Of a DNA stretch of 39,344 nt, positions 1 to 6,473 are shown piece by piece. The stretch is taken from positions 1 through 39,344 of the forward strand of contig DAORDK010000019.1 in assembly GCA_035345935.1 (NCBI GenBank), given 5' to 3'. The position numbers and the translations under genes are program-made. The DNA is from SSSZ01 sp035345935 (lineage in GTDB: Bacteria; Pseudomonadota; Gammaproteobacteria; Burkholderiales; Rhodocyclaceae). Positions within the stretch are counted from its first letter, which is position 1. Each line of letters begins with the position of its first letter. Below the pieces are notes generated by a model. The model was not told where the DNA came from and did no database searches. It saw nothing but the letters and a program-made list of their open reading frames with translations.

Positions 1-157
1 GACCGTTTTACCAGCCCAGCACGGCGAACGTCGCCACTGTCGTGATGCCGGCCGTGACGCCTCGCAGAACGCCATGCGTGCAGCGAGAGAGGTTGCACAG
101 GAAGCGCGGCCCATGCGGCGCCATGGATTCGACGATTGACTAACCCAAGGAGCAAAA
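1..157. other. Left edge, no confident gene
   Basis: Two plus-strand frames are open from the left edge to stops near 137-139 and about 142, so the 3' end of a truncated gene may be present. Neither translation is recognisable and one is arginine-rich like a shadow frame. A good Shine-Dalgarno sequence (AAGGAG, about 148-153) stands just before the ATG at 158 and belongs to the next gene. Confidence 0.3.
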
Positions 158-646
158 ATGAACCAGAACCAAAAAATGTCCAAGAATGAGCGCGACGCAT
201 ACGACAACATTTCCGAGACTCTTTTTGACACCAGCCCGCAACTGGCCGAGCTTTTCGCCAGGCTTGTTGAGGCGAAGCAGCCCTGGCAGCAGGCAATAAC
301 GGCATCAGACTCGGTTCGCTTCAAGTTGGAAGGGATAGCCGGTGAAGTCGAGTTCTTGAGATACGAAGCCGCAGAGCTCGATCAACAGCGCCCGGAAGTA
401 GTCGGGCGGATTGTTGTGGCGGGTGGCGATGAATTCGCGGCCGACGACGAGCTACTGGCCAGAAGAGCGCAACTGCTCTTGAAGGCGGAGCGCCTCGCCT
501 TGGCCCGGCCTGCACTGGAGCAGGAATTTCTGTCACACCAGCGCCGTGCGGAGGTCGAGGCTCGAAATGTGATGGAAATACAGGACCAGATCGAAACCCT
601 GCGCCACCAACTGCGACTGGCAGCCGCTAAGCGGCAGGCCGCTTGA
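158..646 (+). CDS. Hypothetical coiled-coil-like protein, first gene of a small accessory operon
   Basis: This encodes 162 residues of unknown function. An AAGGAG ribosome binding site sits 6-7 nt before the ATG, which supports this start. The protein has no signal peptide or membrane segment. From about residue 60 onward it is rich in Glu, Arg, Leu and Ala with heptad-like spacing, so it is probably mostly helical and perhaps coiled-coil. Its TGA overlaps a TTG start of the next small ORF (TTGA, 643-646), and that ORF in turn overlaps the following gene, so the genes are probably translated together. I do not recognise the family. The setting of short overlapping unknown genes is typical of prophage or integrative-element cargo, but no phage structural gene is visible. 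Coding potential is good; function is unknown. Confidence 0.6.
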   Translation: MNQNQKMSKNERDAYDNISETLFDTSPQLAELFARLVEAKQPWQQAITASDSVRFKLEGIAGEVEFLRYEAAELDQQRPEVVGRIVVAGGDEFAADDELLARRAQLLLKAERLALARPALEQEFLSHQRRAEVEARNVMEIQDQIETLRHQLRLAAAKRQAA

Positions 647-804
647 TCTTAGCGCTCAACGCCGAGATGATGAAGATGCACCGGGACAATGCGCTGTCGC
701 CCGAAGGGAAGCGGAAGAAGCTCGACGAGCTTACTGCCGAGAACAACTGCCTGCTGAAAGAGAACATGCAGTATGCGGAGGCGGCACAGAAAGAGAGGAA
801 GTGA
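643..804 (+). CDS. Small (53 aa) hypothetical protein coupled to both neighbours
   Basis: This short ORF could start at TTG 643, overlapping the upstream stop as TTGA, or at ATG 667, which gives 45 residues. Its TGA at 802-804 overlaps the GTG start of the next gene as GTGA. Overlaps on both sides argue that it is a real gene. The product is charged and helical, with a Ser-Pro-Glu-Gly-Lys-Arg stretch followed by LDELTAE and NCLLKE. That loosely resembles the C-terminal tails of large phage-associated polyvalent proteins, but this is an impression and not an assignment. A small inverted repeat (GCCGC-taa-GCGGC, 623-635) lies just before the TTG and could affect initiation. Confidence 0.45.
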   Translation: MILALNAEMMKMHRDNALSPEGKRKKLDELTAENNCLLKENMQYAEAAQKERK

Positions 805-1385
805 CCGTGGCGGACATGGAAAAAATTGCAGCGCATCCGCTGGCCGGAAATGCGGCTCTCGGGTCAATCTTCTCGGCAGCGATGTTTGGGTCGGATTTGA
901 GTATCGTCAATTGCTTTGATGAACTCATGGAACGATCAAGAGAGATCAAGCGAGGCGACCTGGGATCAGTCGAGGAAATGCTGATCGGGCAAGCGGCCTC
1001 GCTGAATGCGATGTTTCTCCATTACGCCCAGCGTTCGGCCATTTCTGAAGGTGGGTTACGGGTTCAAGAAACCCTGATCCGCGTTGCCCTCAAAGCGCAG
1101 TCTCAATGCAGGGCAACCTTGCAAACCCTGGCCGAAATCAAGAACCCGCGGCCGGTGGCATTCGTGAAGCAAGCGAACATCGCCAACGGTCCGCAGCAGG
1201 TCAACAACACCCAGGACGCATCGTCGCCCACGCGCGCGCGCGCAGGAAAAACAGAATCAACGAAAAGCGAACTATTGGATGTCAATGATGGCGAACGGTT
1301 GGACACCGGAGCGCCGGGCGCGGCAATCAATGCTGATCCGGCAATGGCAACCCTGGACGAAATCGACAGGGCCGCGCACGCCTGA
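801..1385 (+). CDS. Conserved hypothetical protein, 194 aa
   Basis: This starts with GTG at 801, in a GTGA overlap with the upstream ORF. The protein is soluble with no signal peptide. The first 100 residues look alpha-helical. A central stretch (about 88-130, including FVKQANIANGPQQVNN) is the kind I associate with hypothetical proteins in proteobacterial mobile or prophage-like regions. The tail is low-complexity and acidic. The last 107 nt also encode the N-terminus of the next gene in another frame. Both readings look protein-like: this frame gives GERLDTGAPGAA and the other gives WTPERRARQ. The function is unknown. Family recognition is from memory and unverified. Confidence 0.6.
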   Translation: MTVADMEKIAAHPLAGNAALGSIFSAAMFGSDLSIVNCFDELMERSREIKRGDLGSVEEMLIGQAASLNAMFLHYAQRSAISEGGLRVQETLIRVALKAQSQCRATLQTLAEIKNPRPVAFVKQANIANGPQQVNNTQDASSPTRARAGKTESTKSELLDVNDGERLDTGAPGAAINADPAMATLDEIDRAAHA

Positions 1386-1515
1386 AGGGCTGGCCAAGTC
1401 CGCGCGGAATGCCGAAAAGGGCGGGCATTGGCGAGTGCTGCGGGAGGCCGTGAAGGAATTGAACCGGTTGCTGCGGGAACAGAAGGAAGGTCTTGCGCTG
1501 GTTCGACCACGCTAG
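1279..1515 (+). CDS. Small protein with TGPRTPEG motif, out-of-frame overlap with upstream gene
   Basis: This encodes 78 residues with possible ATG starts at 1279, 1285 and 1288. The start lies inside the upstream gene and the two share about 107 nt in different frames. The N-terminal half carries WTPERRARQ and then STGPRTPEGLAKSARNA. The latter matches a GPxTPEGKxxxxxNA pattern common in small unknown proteins of mobile and prophage-like DNA. The C-terminal half is basic and helical. No catalytic motif is visible. The motif could be nucleic-acid binding, but that is a guess. The overlap with the upstream gene suggests co-translation. Confidence 0.6.
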   Translation: MSMMANGWTPERRARQSMLIRQWQPWTKSTGPRTPEGLAKSARNAEKGGHWRVLREAVKELNRLLREQKEGLALVRPR

Positions 1516-1883
1516 CCATGTTTTTCCCGAAGCATGGCAACCTCGTCAGATCGTGCCGCGTATCTTCTCACCACGAGGTCAGACGCTTCACTATGCGTAG
1601 GGGGAAACCATACGTCACCCTGCCTGAGCGGCTTTCGCAACGCTTCACCGGGCATTTGGCGAGTGGTGGTGACACCTTCCACCGTGCCATGGTTACCAAG
1701 GTACGAACGAAGCTCCGATGAAGGGCGAGTTCTACTTGCCAAAGCGCCGGGAGTTTCTGCGGGAGGCGGGAAGGTTTGCGATCGTGGAGTGATGACAAAT
1801 GGATTCTTGCGGTAGAGAATTGGCGGATTTATCACGGCCACAAGGACCACCGATGCAAAAATGCAGGACGTTAGGGAGCCCAA
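1516..1883. other. Non-coding or degenerate stretch containing repeat copy 1
   Basis: No convincing gene was found. Several ORFs of 60-200 codons exist in different frames on both strands, but none has a plausible composition plus a ribosome binding site. The only recognised structure is the first copy of a 116-bp direct repeat at 1677-1792. Confidence 0.5.
1677..1792 (+). repeat. Direct repeat, copy 1 (116 bp)
   Basis: This segment recurs at 3920-4035 in the same orientation. The first 41 bp are identical and the last 75 bp differ at 9 positions with no indels. Both copies contain two micro-ORFs joined by an ATGA overlap: 10 codons from 1689, then 24 codons from 1718 to 1792 with a shared core YLPKRREFLRE. 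The differences within the 24-codon ORF include at least as many amino-acid changes as silent ones, so coding is not proven. It may be an old mobile-element fragment, an RNA element or a duplicated regulatory piece. Confidence 0.75.
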
Positions 1884-2024
1884 ATGCGTGACGCAATTAC
1901 GGCCAGTACTGCTTCGAGCGCAGCCTTCGGCGCCTGCTCGACCATCCGGCAATGGAAGCAACAGGCGGATTTCTTTGCAGCCGAAGCCGAGGTGATCCGC
2001 AATCTGGAAAGGCGCGCCGCATGA
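1884..2024 (+). CDS. Possible small (46 aa) hypothetical protein
   Basis: This ORF starts at ATG 1884, 7 nt after a GGGAG Shine-Dalgarno-like sequence, and stops at 2022-2024. The C-terminal half (QWKQQADFFAAEAEVIRNL) reads as an amphipathic helix. Its stop overlaps a following ATG (ATGA at 2021), which opens a 23-codon frame ending at 2092. No family is recognised. It could be a short accessory protein or a decayed fragment, and composition alone does not decide. Confidence 0.35.
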   Translation: MRDAITASTASSAAFGACSTIRQWKQQADFFAAEAEVIRNLERRAA

Positions 2025-2201
2025 CCTGGCATTGCGCCAAGGCAACCATGTACTCTGCGGGTGCACGACAGTGCTTACGCGAATGTCCTTAGCCGCGCGC
2101 CTGGCCATAAGTCTAGAATCCGCCATAACAACCGCCGCCAGGGAGCTGGGGCGGCGCTGCGGCCGGTTCAGTCGTCACGCGGGGAGGGGAGCGGGCACTT
2201 C

Positions 2202-2576
2202 GTGGTCACGATCCTGAATCTTCGGCCAGATCGCATCGTCGGCGAAGTGAGAAACGGCAATGGGCTGTACGTTTCCAATCGCCATCAGTTTGACGGCTTG
2301 AATGAGGCCCTAACAACCGCCAAGCGACAGAAAGGGCGCCACGCCAGGGAGGTCCACGAACTCTTGTCGCGCACATATGGCATTGCGCCCTTAACTCGTA
2401 GGGTAGTTTCCACGTCCGATCTCGTCAAGATGATCGGCGAGGGCCGCTTGATGCGCACCGTTTCCGCCGACCAGGACAACCGCGTGACGTGTGCGCAGTG
2501 CCTCAAAGGCATGCGCCCCGGCCCGTGCCAGGCAGTACGCTGGCCGGGACTGAAGCGGAAAGGGGGCAAGGAATGA
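2202..2576 (+). CDS. Hypothetical protein with C-terminal Cys pairs
   Basis: The frame is open from 2061, but the best start is GTG 2202, about 11 nt after a GGGGAGGGGA stretch. That start gives 124 residues. The product is soluble and basic. Near the C-terminus there is CAQCLKGMRPGPC, a spacing that could bind a metal as in small zinc-ribbon proteins, although only three cysteines are seen. The function is unknown. The opposite strand has a 94-codon ORF in the same place (2285-2569) which looks like a shadow. Coding confidence is moderate because the region is accessory and no homologous family is recognised. Confidence 0.4.
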   Translation: MVTILNLRPDRIVGEVRNGNGLYVSNRHQFDGLNEALTTAKRQKGRHAREVHELLSRTYGIAPLTRRVVSTSDLVKMIGEGRLMRTVSADQDNRVTCAQCLKGMRPGPCQAVRWPGLKRKGGKE

Positions 2577-2986
2577 CACCTGACTGCTTCGGAAGTATTT
2601 GCTGTCCCGCTATGCGGTAACGCATAATTTGCATATGGAATTCAAGGATTGGCTCCGGAAGCAACTCGATAATATTGGGATAGACTCCGCGGCACCATGC
2701 ACAAATGAATAGTCCTTGCTTTGTACCATCTGACCGATGAGTCTTTTACGGATGGTCATGGGGATTGTGAAAAATTTCAGCAGAACCGTTCTGCCGTACG
2801 ACGTGTTCAAGCTCATTGAGAGCTTCATCTTTGGCGATTATTCAAACATCTGTGTCATTGCCGCTGGCGTGAATGGAGTACATACCGCATTGGCTGGAGA
2901 GGAACGACCAATCTTCGACCAAGCTGCCAACCAACCTTCTGCAGAGATCATTCCACTCAGTGGAAACTTACGTAAGGATTCGGCCA
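2577..2986. other. AT-richer gap before the DUF4124 gene
   Basis: About 410 bp lack a supportable gene. Base composition is visibly more AT-rich than the chromosome to the right. An 86-codon ORF (2737-2997) has a hydrophobic start but no ribosome binding site and an unconvincing tail, so it is not called. The promoter of the gene at 2987 presumably lies here, but no clear -35/-10 pair was picked out. Confidence 0.4.
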
Positions 2987-3718
2987 ATGGATCATAAACG
3001 CGCCATGTCATCCCACCTCATCATCGCCGCTCTGGCCGCTACACTCAGCCTCAATGCGTGGGCCGACATCTATAAGTGCAAGACCCCATCCGGCAAAACC
3101 ATCATCAGCGATACGGGATGCAAGGACAACAGCGCGGCCGTCGCAGTTCATAGCAGCGAGTCGCTGACCCAGCAACAGCGAATTGACGCAGAAGCCGTCC
3201 AACGGCGCAACAAAGCTCAGCTCGAAACCCTGGAAAACGAAAACACAGCCTGGCGCAATCAACCGTCGCCTCCCTCTCCCGTCTCACCTGTTGCCGCTGG
3301 AAACACTACGGCCATGGACGAAGAGGCAATCCGGCAATGCGTTCGTGACGTCGAGAGACAGGGTATGTCTGAAAGGAAGAAAGCTGAACTCATCACGGCA
3401 TGCCGCACTGCCGGATCGAGTCAACGCGCATCCGGAACCGATGAAGACGCCGTACGAAACTGTGTGCGGCGCGTCGAGCGTACAGGCGCCTCCGGAGCAG
3501 TAAAAGCAAGACAGATCGCCCTGTGCCATGGCGGCGATGTGCCCCCGGAACCCGTAGTTGTCGCCACTCCTCCGTCCACCCCGTCCACCATAACCTCCTG
3601 CGACCGCGGCGGATGTTGGGACAGCGCAGGGAACCGATACAACGGCACCGGTGGGACGATGGCCCGGCAAGACGGCAAGTCGTGTCAGAAGATTGGCGCA
3701 ATGATGCATTGCAATTGA
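2987..3718 (+). CDS. Secreted DUF4124 protein with a duplicated two-cysteine module
   Basis: The frame is open from 2873, but ATG 2987 has AAGGA 8-9 nt upstream and begins a clear signal peptide: a hydrophobic run at about 11-24, with cleavage likely after NAWA, residue 26. The mature protein starts with DIYKCKTPSGKTIISDTGC, a typical DUF4124 N-terminus of periplasmic betaproteobacterial proteins. Residues 111-143 and 152-183 form a tandem duplication, each with C-x20-C (C118/C139 and C159/C180). The C-terminus has a further Cys-rich, Gly-rich domain (CDRGGCWDSAG and then CQKIGAMMHCN). Most cysteines probably pair as disulfides in the periplasm. The 243 residues include a Pro-rich linker at about 93-101. 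A UUCG hairpin follows downstream. Its biological role is unknown. Confidence 0.8.
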   Translation: MDHKRAMSSHLIIAALAATLSLNAWADIYKCKTPSGKTIISDTGCKDNSAAVAVHSSESLTQQQRIDAEAVQRRNKAQLETLENENTAWRNQPSPPSPVSPVAAGNTTAMDEEAIRQCVRDVERQGMSERKKAELITACRTAGSSQRASGTDEDAVRNCVRRVERTGASGAVKARQIALCHGGDVPPEPVVVATPPSTPSTITSCDRGGCWDSAGNRYNGTGGTMARQDGKSCQKIGAMMHCN

Positions 3719-3784
3719 TCTTGTGGATATCGCCAACCGACCAGTAGCGCGCCCTAGTGAAGCAACGAAGCACGCGTCCCCATC

Positions 3785-3802
3785 AACCGCCTTCGGGCGG
3801 TT
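3785..3802 (+). terminator. UUCG-loop hairpin, probable terminator
   Basis: A perfect 7-bp stem (AACCGCC/GGCGGTT) closes a TTCG tetraloop, 67 bp after the DUF4124 stop. No strong T-tract follows (ATTGGGT), so termination could be weak or Rho-assisted. Confidence 0.5.
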
Positions 3803-3919
3803 ATTGGGTAAGGTCCCAATCCTGGGTTATTGGCAGCCAGAGGCGGCCCTGTTTGTTTGGAGAGAATTTCCACAGCGATAAGTGGAGCCCTGCGAGGTAG
3901 CGTTATTCACGGTGGCGGC

Positions 3920-4035
3920 TTCCACCGTGCCATGGTTACCAAGGTACGAACGAAGCTCCGATGAAGGACGGGCTCTACCTGCCGAAGCGCCGGGAGTTTC
4001 TGCGGGAGACCGGGAGGTTTGCGAACGTGGAGTGA
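3920..4035 (+). repeat. Direct repeat, copy 2 (116 bp)
   Basis: This is the second copy of the element at 1677-1792, with 107 of 116 positions identical and no gaps. It ends 9 bp from the stop codon of the convergent Fic gene. The two micro-ORFs are again open (from 3932 and 3961-4035). Flanking sequence outside the repeat is unrelated, so the repeat boundaries are sharp. Confidence 0.75.
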
Positions 4036-4044
4036 AAGCTGGCA

Positions 4045-4683
4045 CTAACTTGCAGGCGTGGCCGCGTCTGCCGATTTGGTGCCACCATTGATTTGTTCTT
4101 CTAATAGCTTTGCAACGAGTTGGTGCAGCTTGGTAAGGTCAAGATTGCCGTCATGGAATGACTTGTCAGCATCTGCAAGGGCTTCGATATAGGCATCTCG
4201 CTCTCGCCGGATTAACTCCGGAAGAATCATCTTTCCAGGGAGCCATCCATTAGCCTTCACGCAAAGCACGAAGTAGCATGCTGCTCTTGCGGTTCGCCCG
4301 TTTCCATTGATAAACGGATGAATGTAGTTCATGCGCCATAGGACGAAGGTGGATAGCACCACGGTGTCTGTGGTCTCCCAGGCTCGGTTAACCTGGTTGA
4401 TGAAGTCGTCCATTAGAGCATCTACCCTGTAATGCTCTGGTGGTTTGTGCGTCCCTACGACTACTTGACAGGGACGATACTCCCCAGCATTGGTATGAAG
4501 GCAAGCGATTGCTTGAAAATTAAGGGCCTTCAATATTTGTGCGGAAAGAAATGGCCGCCCTACATTTATGGCGGCCGTGACTATTGAGCGAAGAAAGTCA
4601 TACTGTCGAGCGCCGTTTGAAATCTCCATGTCCTGGTAGATTGGGTGCTCTTCCTGCCTTCCTACGAGCTCGAACAGGATCAT
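4045..4683 (-). CDS. Fic-domain protein (putative AMP-transferase)
   Basis: This encodes 212 residues. The Fic core motif is present as HPFINGNGRTAR (about 122-133), with the catalytic His122 and the phosphate-binding GNGR. The position that is usually Asp or Glu, and helps hold Mg2+, is Asn126 here. A substrate-binding flap is visible before it (GEYRPCQVVVGTHKPP, about 67-82). Fic enzymes usually transfer AMP from ATP to a hydroxyl side chain of a target protein, and some are toxins held in check by an inhibitory helix. No inhibitory S/TxxxE(G/N) motif is obvious at either end, so inhibition may come from the small protein encoded 9 bp upstream. The protein is cytoplasmic. Base composition is lower in GC than the core genes, consistent with transfer. 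The Asn variant could alter the reaction. Confidence 0.9.
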   Translation of the reverse strand: MILFELVGRQEEHPIYQDMEISNGARQYDFLRSIVTAAINVGRPFLSAQILKALNFQAIACLHTNAGEYRPCQVVVGTHKPPEHYRVDALMDDFINQVNRAWETTDTVVLSTFVLWRMNYIHPFINGNGRTARAACYFVLCVKANGWLPGKMILPELIRRERDAYIEALADADKSFHDGNLDLTKLHQLVAKLLEEQINGGTKSADAATPAS

Positions 4684-4692
4684 GGCAATCCG

Positions 4693-4893
4693 CTAGGCAG
4701 CCAATCCTTCCTGTTCATCAATTACCTGCCGAATGTGTTCTCGAGTGACACTACTCTTTGAGCTCATTGAGCCAAGTACAAATGAAACCCGTTGTTCTTG
4801 AACCTCTCTTGCACTTGGCTTCTTGGAGGCAGCATTTTTAAGAGCTTCAAGCAGCGCACCATTGGTCTTAAGTGCTAGCCCTTCGTTGCCCAT
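4693..4893 (-). CDS. Small Fic-associated protein, putative antitoxin
   Basis: The frame extends to a GTG at 4923, but ATG 4893 is preferred because a GGGGAT sequence lies upstream and the extra residues look like leader sequence. This gives 66 residues. The segment QRVSFVLGSM, followed by SSVTREHIRQV, resembles short proteins encoded directly upstream of Fic genes, whose R-x-S-F-x-x-G-N stretch is thought to act like an inhibitory helix. The strict class I motif S/TxxxE(G/N) is not exact here. It ends 9 bp before the fic start on the same strand, so the two are cotranscribed with the small partner first, as in many toxin-antitoxin pairs. The antitoxin role is inferred. Confidence 0.65.
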   Translation of the reverse strand: MGNEGLALKTNGALLEALKNAASKKPSAREVQEQRVSFVLGSMSSKSSVTREHIRQVIDEQEGLAA

Positions 4894-5075
4894 CTCGATC
4901 CCCGGAAAAAATATTTGAAACACGCCATTAAAATCAACAGATTAGGTGTGAAATCTATCCCACGAGTGATTTAACACTCTGGCCTCTTCGCCGAAATTCG
5001 TCAAGCACAGTTACATATTTTGAAAATGTCCAAGTTCCGGCAAATCCTACACTGACCCTACACAAAAGCCAGAAA

Positions 5076-5104
5076 GCAAAAAGCCCCGGCTTGTGACCGA
5101 GGCT
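5076..5104 (-). terminator. Rho-independent terminator of the tRNA-Lys operon
   Basis: On the minus strand an 8-bp stem (AGCCTCGG/CCGGGGCT, one G-U pair) with a 7-nt loop is followed by TTTTTGC. It lies 16 bp after the CCA end of the second tRNA gene. Confidence 0.8.
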
Positions 5105-5120
5105 AAGTGCTTGATTATTC

Positions 5121-5196
5121 TGGTGGGTCGTGAGTGATTCGAACACTCGACCTACGGATTAAGAGTCCGCTGCTCTACCAACTGAGCTAACGACCC
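5121..5196 (-). tRNA. tRNA-Lys (CTT anticodon)
   Basis: This is a 76-nt cloverleaf including an encoded CCA. The acceptor stem is GGGTCGT/ACGACCC. The D-arm contains AGCTCAGTTGGTAGAGC and the T-arm contains TTCGAATC. The anticodon loop CTCTTAA gives CTT. It is the second gene of a tandem pair with the tRNA at 5241-5316 and shares its promoter. Confidence 0.95.
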
Positions 5197-5240
5197 AGAA
5201 CTTGTGAAACGGATGCGATTTTAGCGCACTTCCCGGAGGG

Positions 5241-5316
5241 TGGTGGGTCGGGCGAGACTCGAACTCGCGACCAACGGATTAAAAGTCCGCTGCTCTACCG
5301 ACTGAGCTACCGACCC
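5241..5316 (-). tRNA. tRNA-Lys (TTT anticodon)
   Basis: This is a 76-nt cloverleaf with encoded CCA. The acceptor stem is GGGTCGG/CCGACCC, the T-arm contains TTCGAGTC, and the anticodon loop CTTTTAA gives TTT. It is the first gene transcribed from the consensus promoter at 5331-5359. The two lysine isoacceptors together read both Lys codons. Confidence 0.95.
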
Positions 5317-5330
5317 AGCAGGGAGGCGCG

Positions 5331-5359
5331 ATTATAAGGAGGGCGCCAGGGGCTGTCAA
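5331..5359 (-). promoter_or_regulatory. Perfect-consensus sigma-70 promoter for the tRNA-Lys pair
   Basis: On the minus strand TTGACA (5354-5359) and TATAAT (5331-5336) are separated by exactly 17 nt, matching the full consensus. The expected start site is about 7 nt downstream, a few nucleotides before the mature tRNA end at 5316. Confidence 0.9.
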
Positions 5360-5375
5360 ACCGCAGCCTATCGCC

Positions 5376-6467
5376 TCATGCTGCGCCGGAGAAGCGGTAC
5401 TCGAGCTTCAGCGCGACCAGAGCTCCGGCCGCAATGGCTGCCAGGGTCAAGAAGGAACCCAGGGCCAGGGTCGAGATTCCGCTAATCCCTTGGCCTATGG
5501 TGCAACCGAGGGCAGTGACTCCGCCGAAGCCCATGAGAAGGCCGCCGATCAGGTGGCGGCCGGTGTCGGCAGTTCCCACAAATCCTTCCCAGCGAAAACT
5601 CCCTTCCGCCAGCGCCATGGCTGCCGCACCCGAGACGACGCCCGCGCAGGCTGCGATCCCGAAGCTCAGCTTGCGGCTGGTGTCGGACCAGAGCATCAGA
5701 AGATCCAGGGTGTGGGCAAAAGGAGCGACGAAGCTCAGAGATTCAGGCCGGCCCGACTGGGTTGCCAAGTAGGCTTCCTGGAGTGTTTCGGGATCTTCGG
5801 GGACGTAGCCCAGGTGAGCGCTGGCCCACCAGGCGGCCACTACGGTCAGGCCGATGCCGATGCCGCCCAGCAGATGATCCCGGCGGCGAAAATCGCGCTC
5901 CGCGAGGGAGTAGGCGGCCAGGCCGCCGCCGACGATCAGGCTGCAGATGGCAAGGGAGGCGGCGGGGTCGAGGCCGAATTCGGCCAGCAGGGCGGGCAGG
6001 TGTTGACCTGCAGGGAAGTGCAGGACTGCCGTATCGAGCCAGCCGACCCGCAGGGGGGCGAGGAGTCCGCGCAGGGTCATCGCGGCGCTCAGGCCGAGCG
6101 TCAGGAAAACGACCGCCGCCTTGAGATTTCCGGCTCCCAGGCGGACCAGGCTGCGGGCGCCGCAACCTGACGCGAGGACCATCCCGATGCCGAAAGCGCT
6201 TCCCCCCACGAGGTGCGAGAGCCACGGCAACGACGCGCTCCGGTAGAGGGATTTGCTCAGGTCGACAAGGCCGCCGGCCTGCAACAGAAAGGTGCCGATA
6301 ACGGCGGTGGCCATCGCCAGCAGCCACATGCGCAGGCGATTGCTGTCGCCCATGGCGACTAGGTCGGCCAACGCCCCCATGGTACAGAACCGGGTGCGCT
6401 GGGAAAGGGCGCCGAAGGCGGCGCCGCAGGCAAAGCCCAGGCCGAGGACGACGGTGGTCTGTGACAT
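5376..6467 (-). CDS. YeeE/YedE family (TsuA-like) sulfur-compound transporter
   Basis: This encodes 363 residues and is almost entirely hydrophobic, with about nine or more membrane segments and two related halves. Diagnostic motifs are SQRTRFCTMG near the N-terminus (C28), ASGCGARSLVRLGAGNLK (C102) and ALGCTIGQGISG near residue 325. In TsuA these Gly-Cys motifs line the path that passes thiosulfate inward. The protein is therefore probably an inner-membrane thiosulfate or related sulfur transporter; the substrate is inferred. It lies 6 bp after queC and is probably cotranscribed with it. No sulfurtransferase gene (TusA/YeeD) is adjacent, although one often accompanies this family. Confidence 0.88.
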   Translation of the reverse strand: MSQTTVVLGLGFACGAAFGALSQRTRFCTMGALADLVAMGDSNRLRMWLLAMATAVIGTFLLQAGGLVDLSKSLYRSASLPWLSHLVGGSAFGIGMVLASGCGARSLVRLGAGNLKAAVVFLTLGLSAAMTLRGLLAPLRVGWLDTAVLHFPAGQHLPALLAEFGLDPAASLAICSLIVGGGLAAYSLAERDFRRRDHLLGGIGIGLTVVAAWWASAHLGYVPEDPETLQEAYLATQSGRPESLSFVAPFAHTLDLLMLWSDTSRKLSFGIAACAGVVSGAAAMALAEGSFRWEGFVGTADTGRHLIGGLLMGFGGVTALGCTIGQGISGISTLALGSFLTLAAIAAGALVALKLEYRFSGAA

Positions 6468-6473
6468 GGCGGA

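Noticed and set aside
1512..2126. 204-codon minus-strand ORF over repeat copy 1
   Set aside because: A similar open frame exists over copy 2 only because the repeats match. The composition is poor and no ribosome binding site is present.
2737..2997. 86-codon plus-strand ORF before the DUF4124 gene
   Set aside because: It has no ribosome binding site, an incoherent C-terminus, and it overlaps the well-supported start of the secreted protein at 2987.
4955..5146. 63-codon minus-strand ORF next to the tRNAs
   Set aside because: It runs through the tRNA-Lys gene and its terminator, so it is not a credible protein gene.
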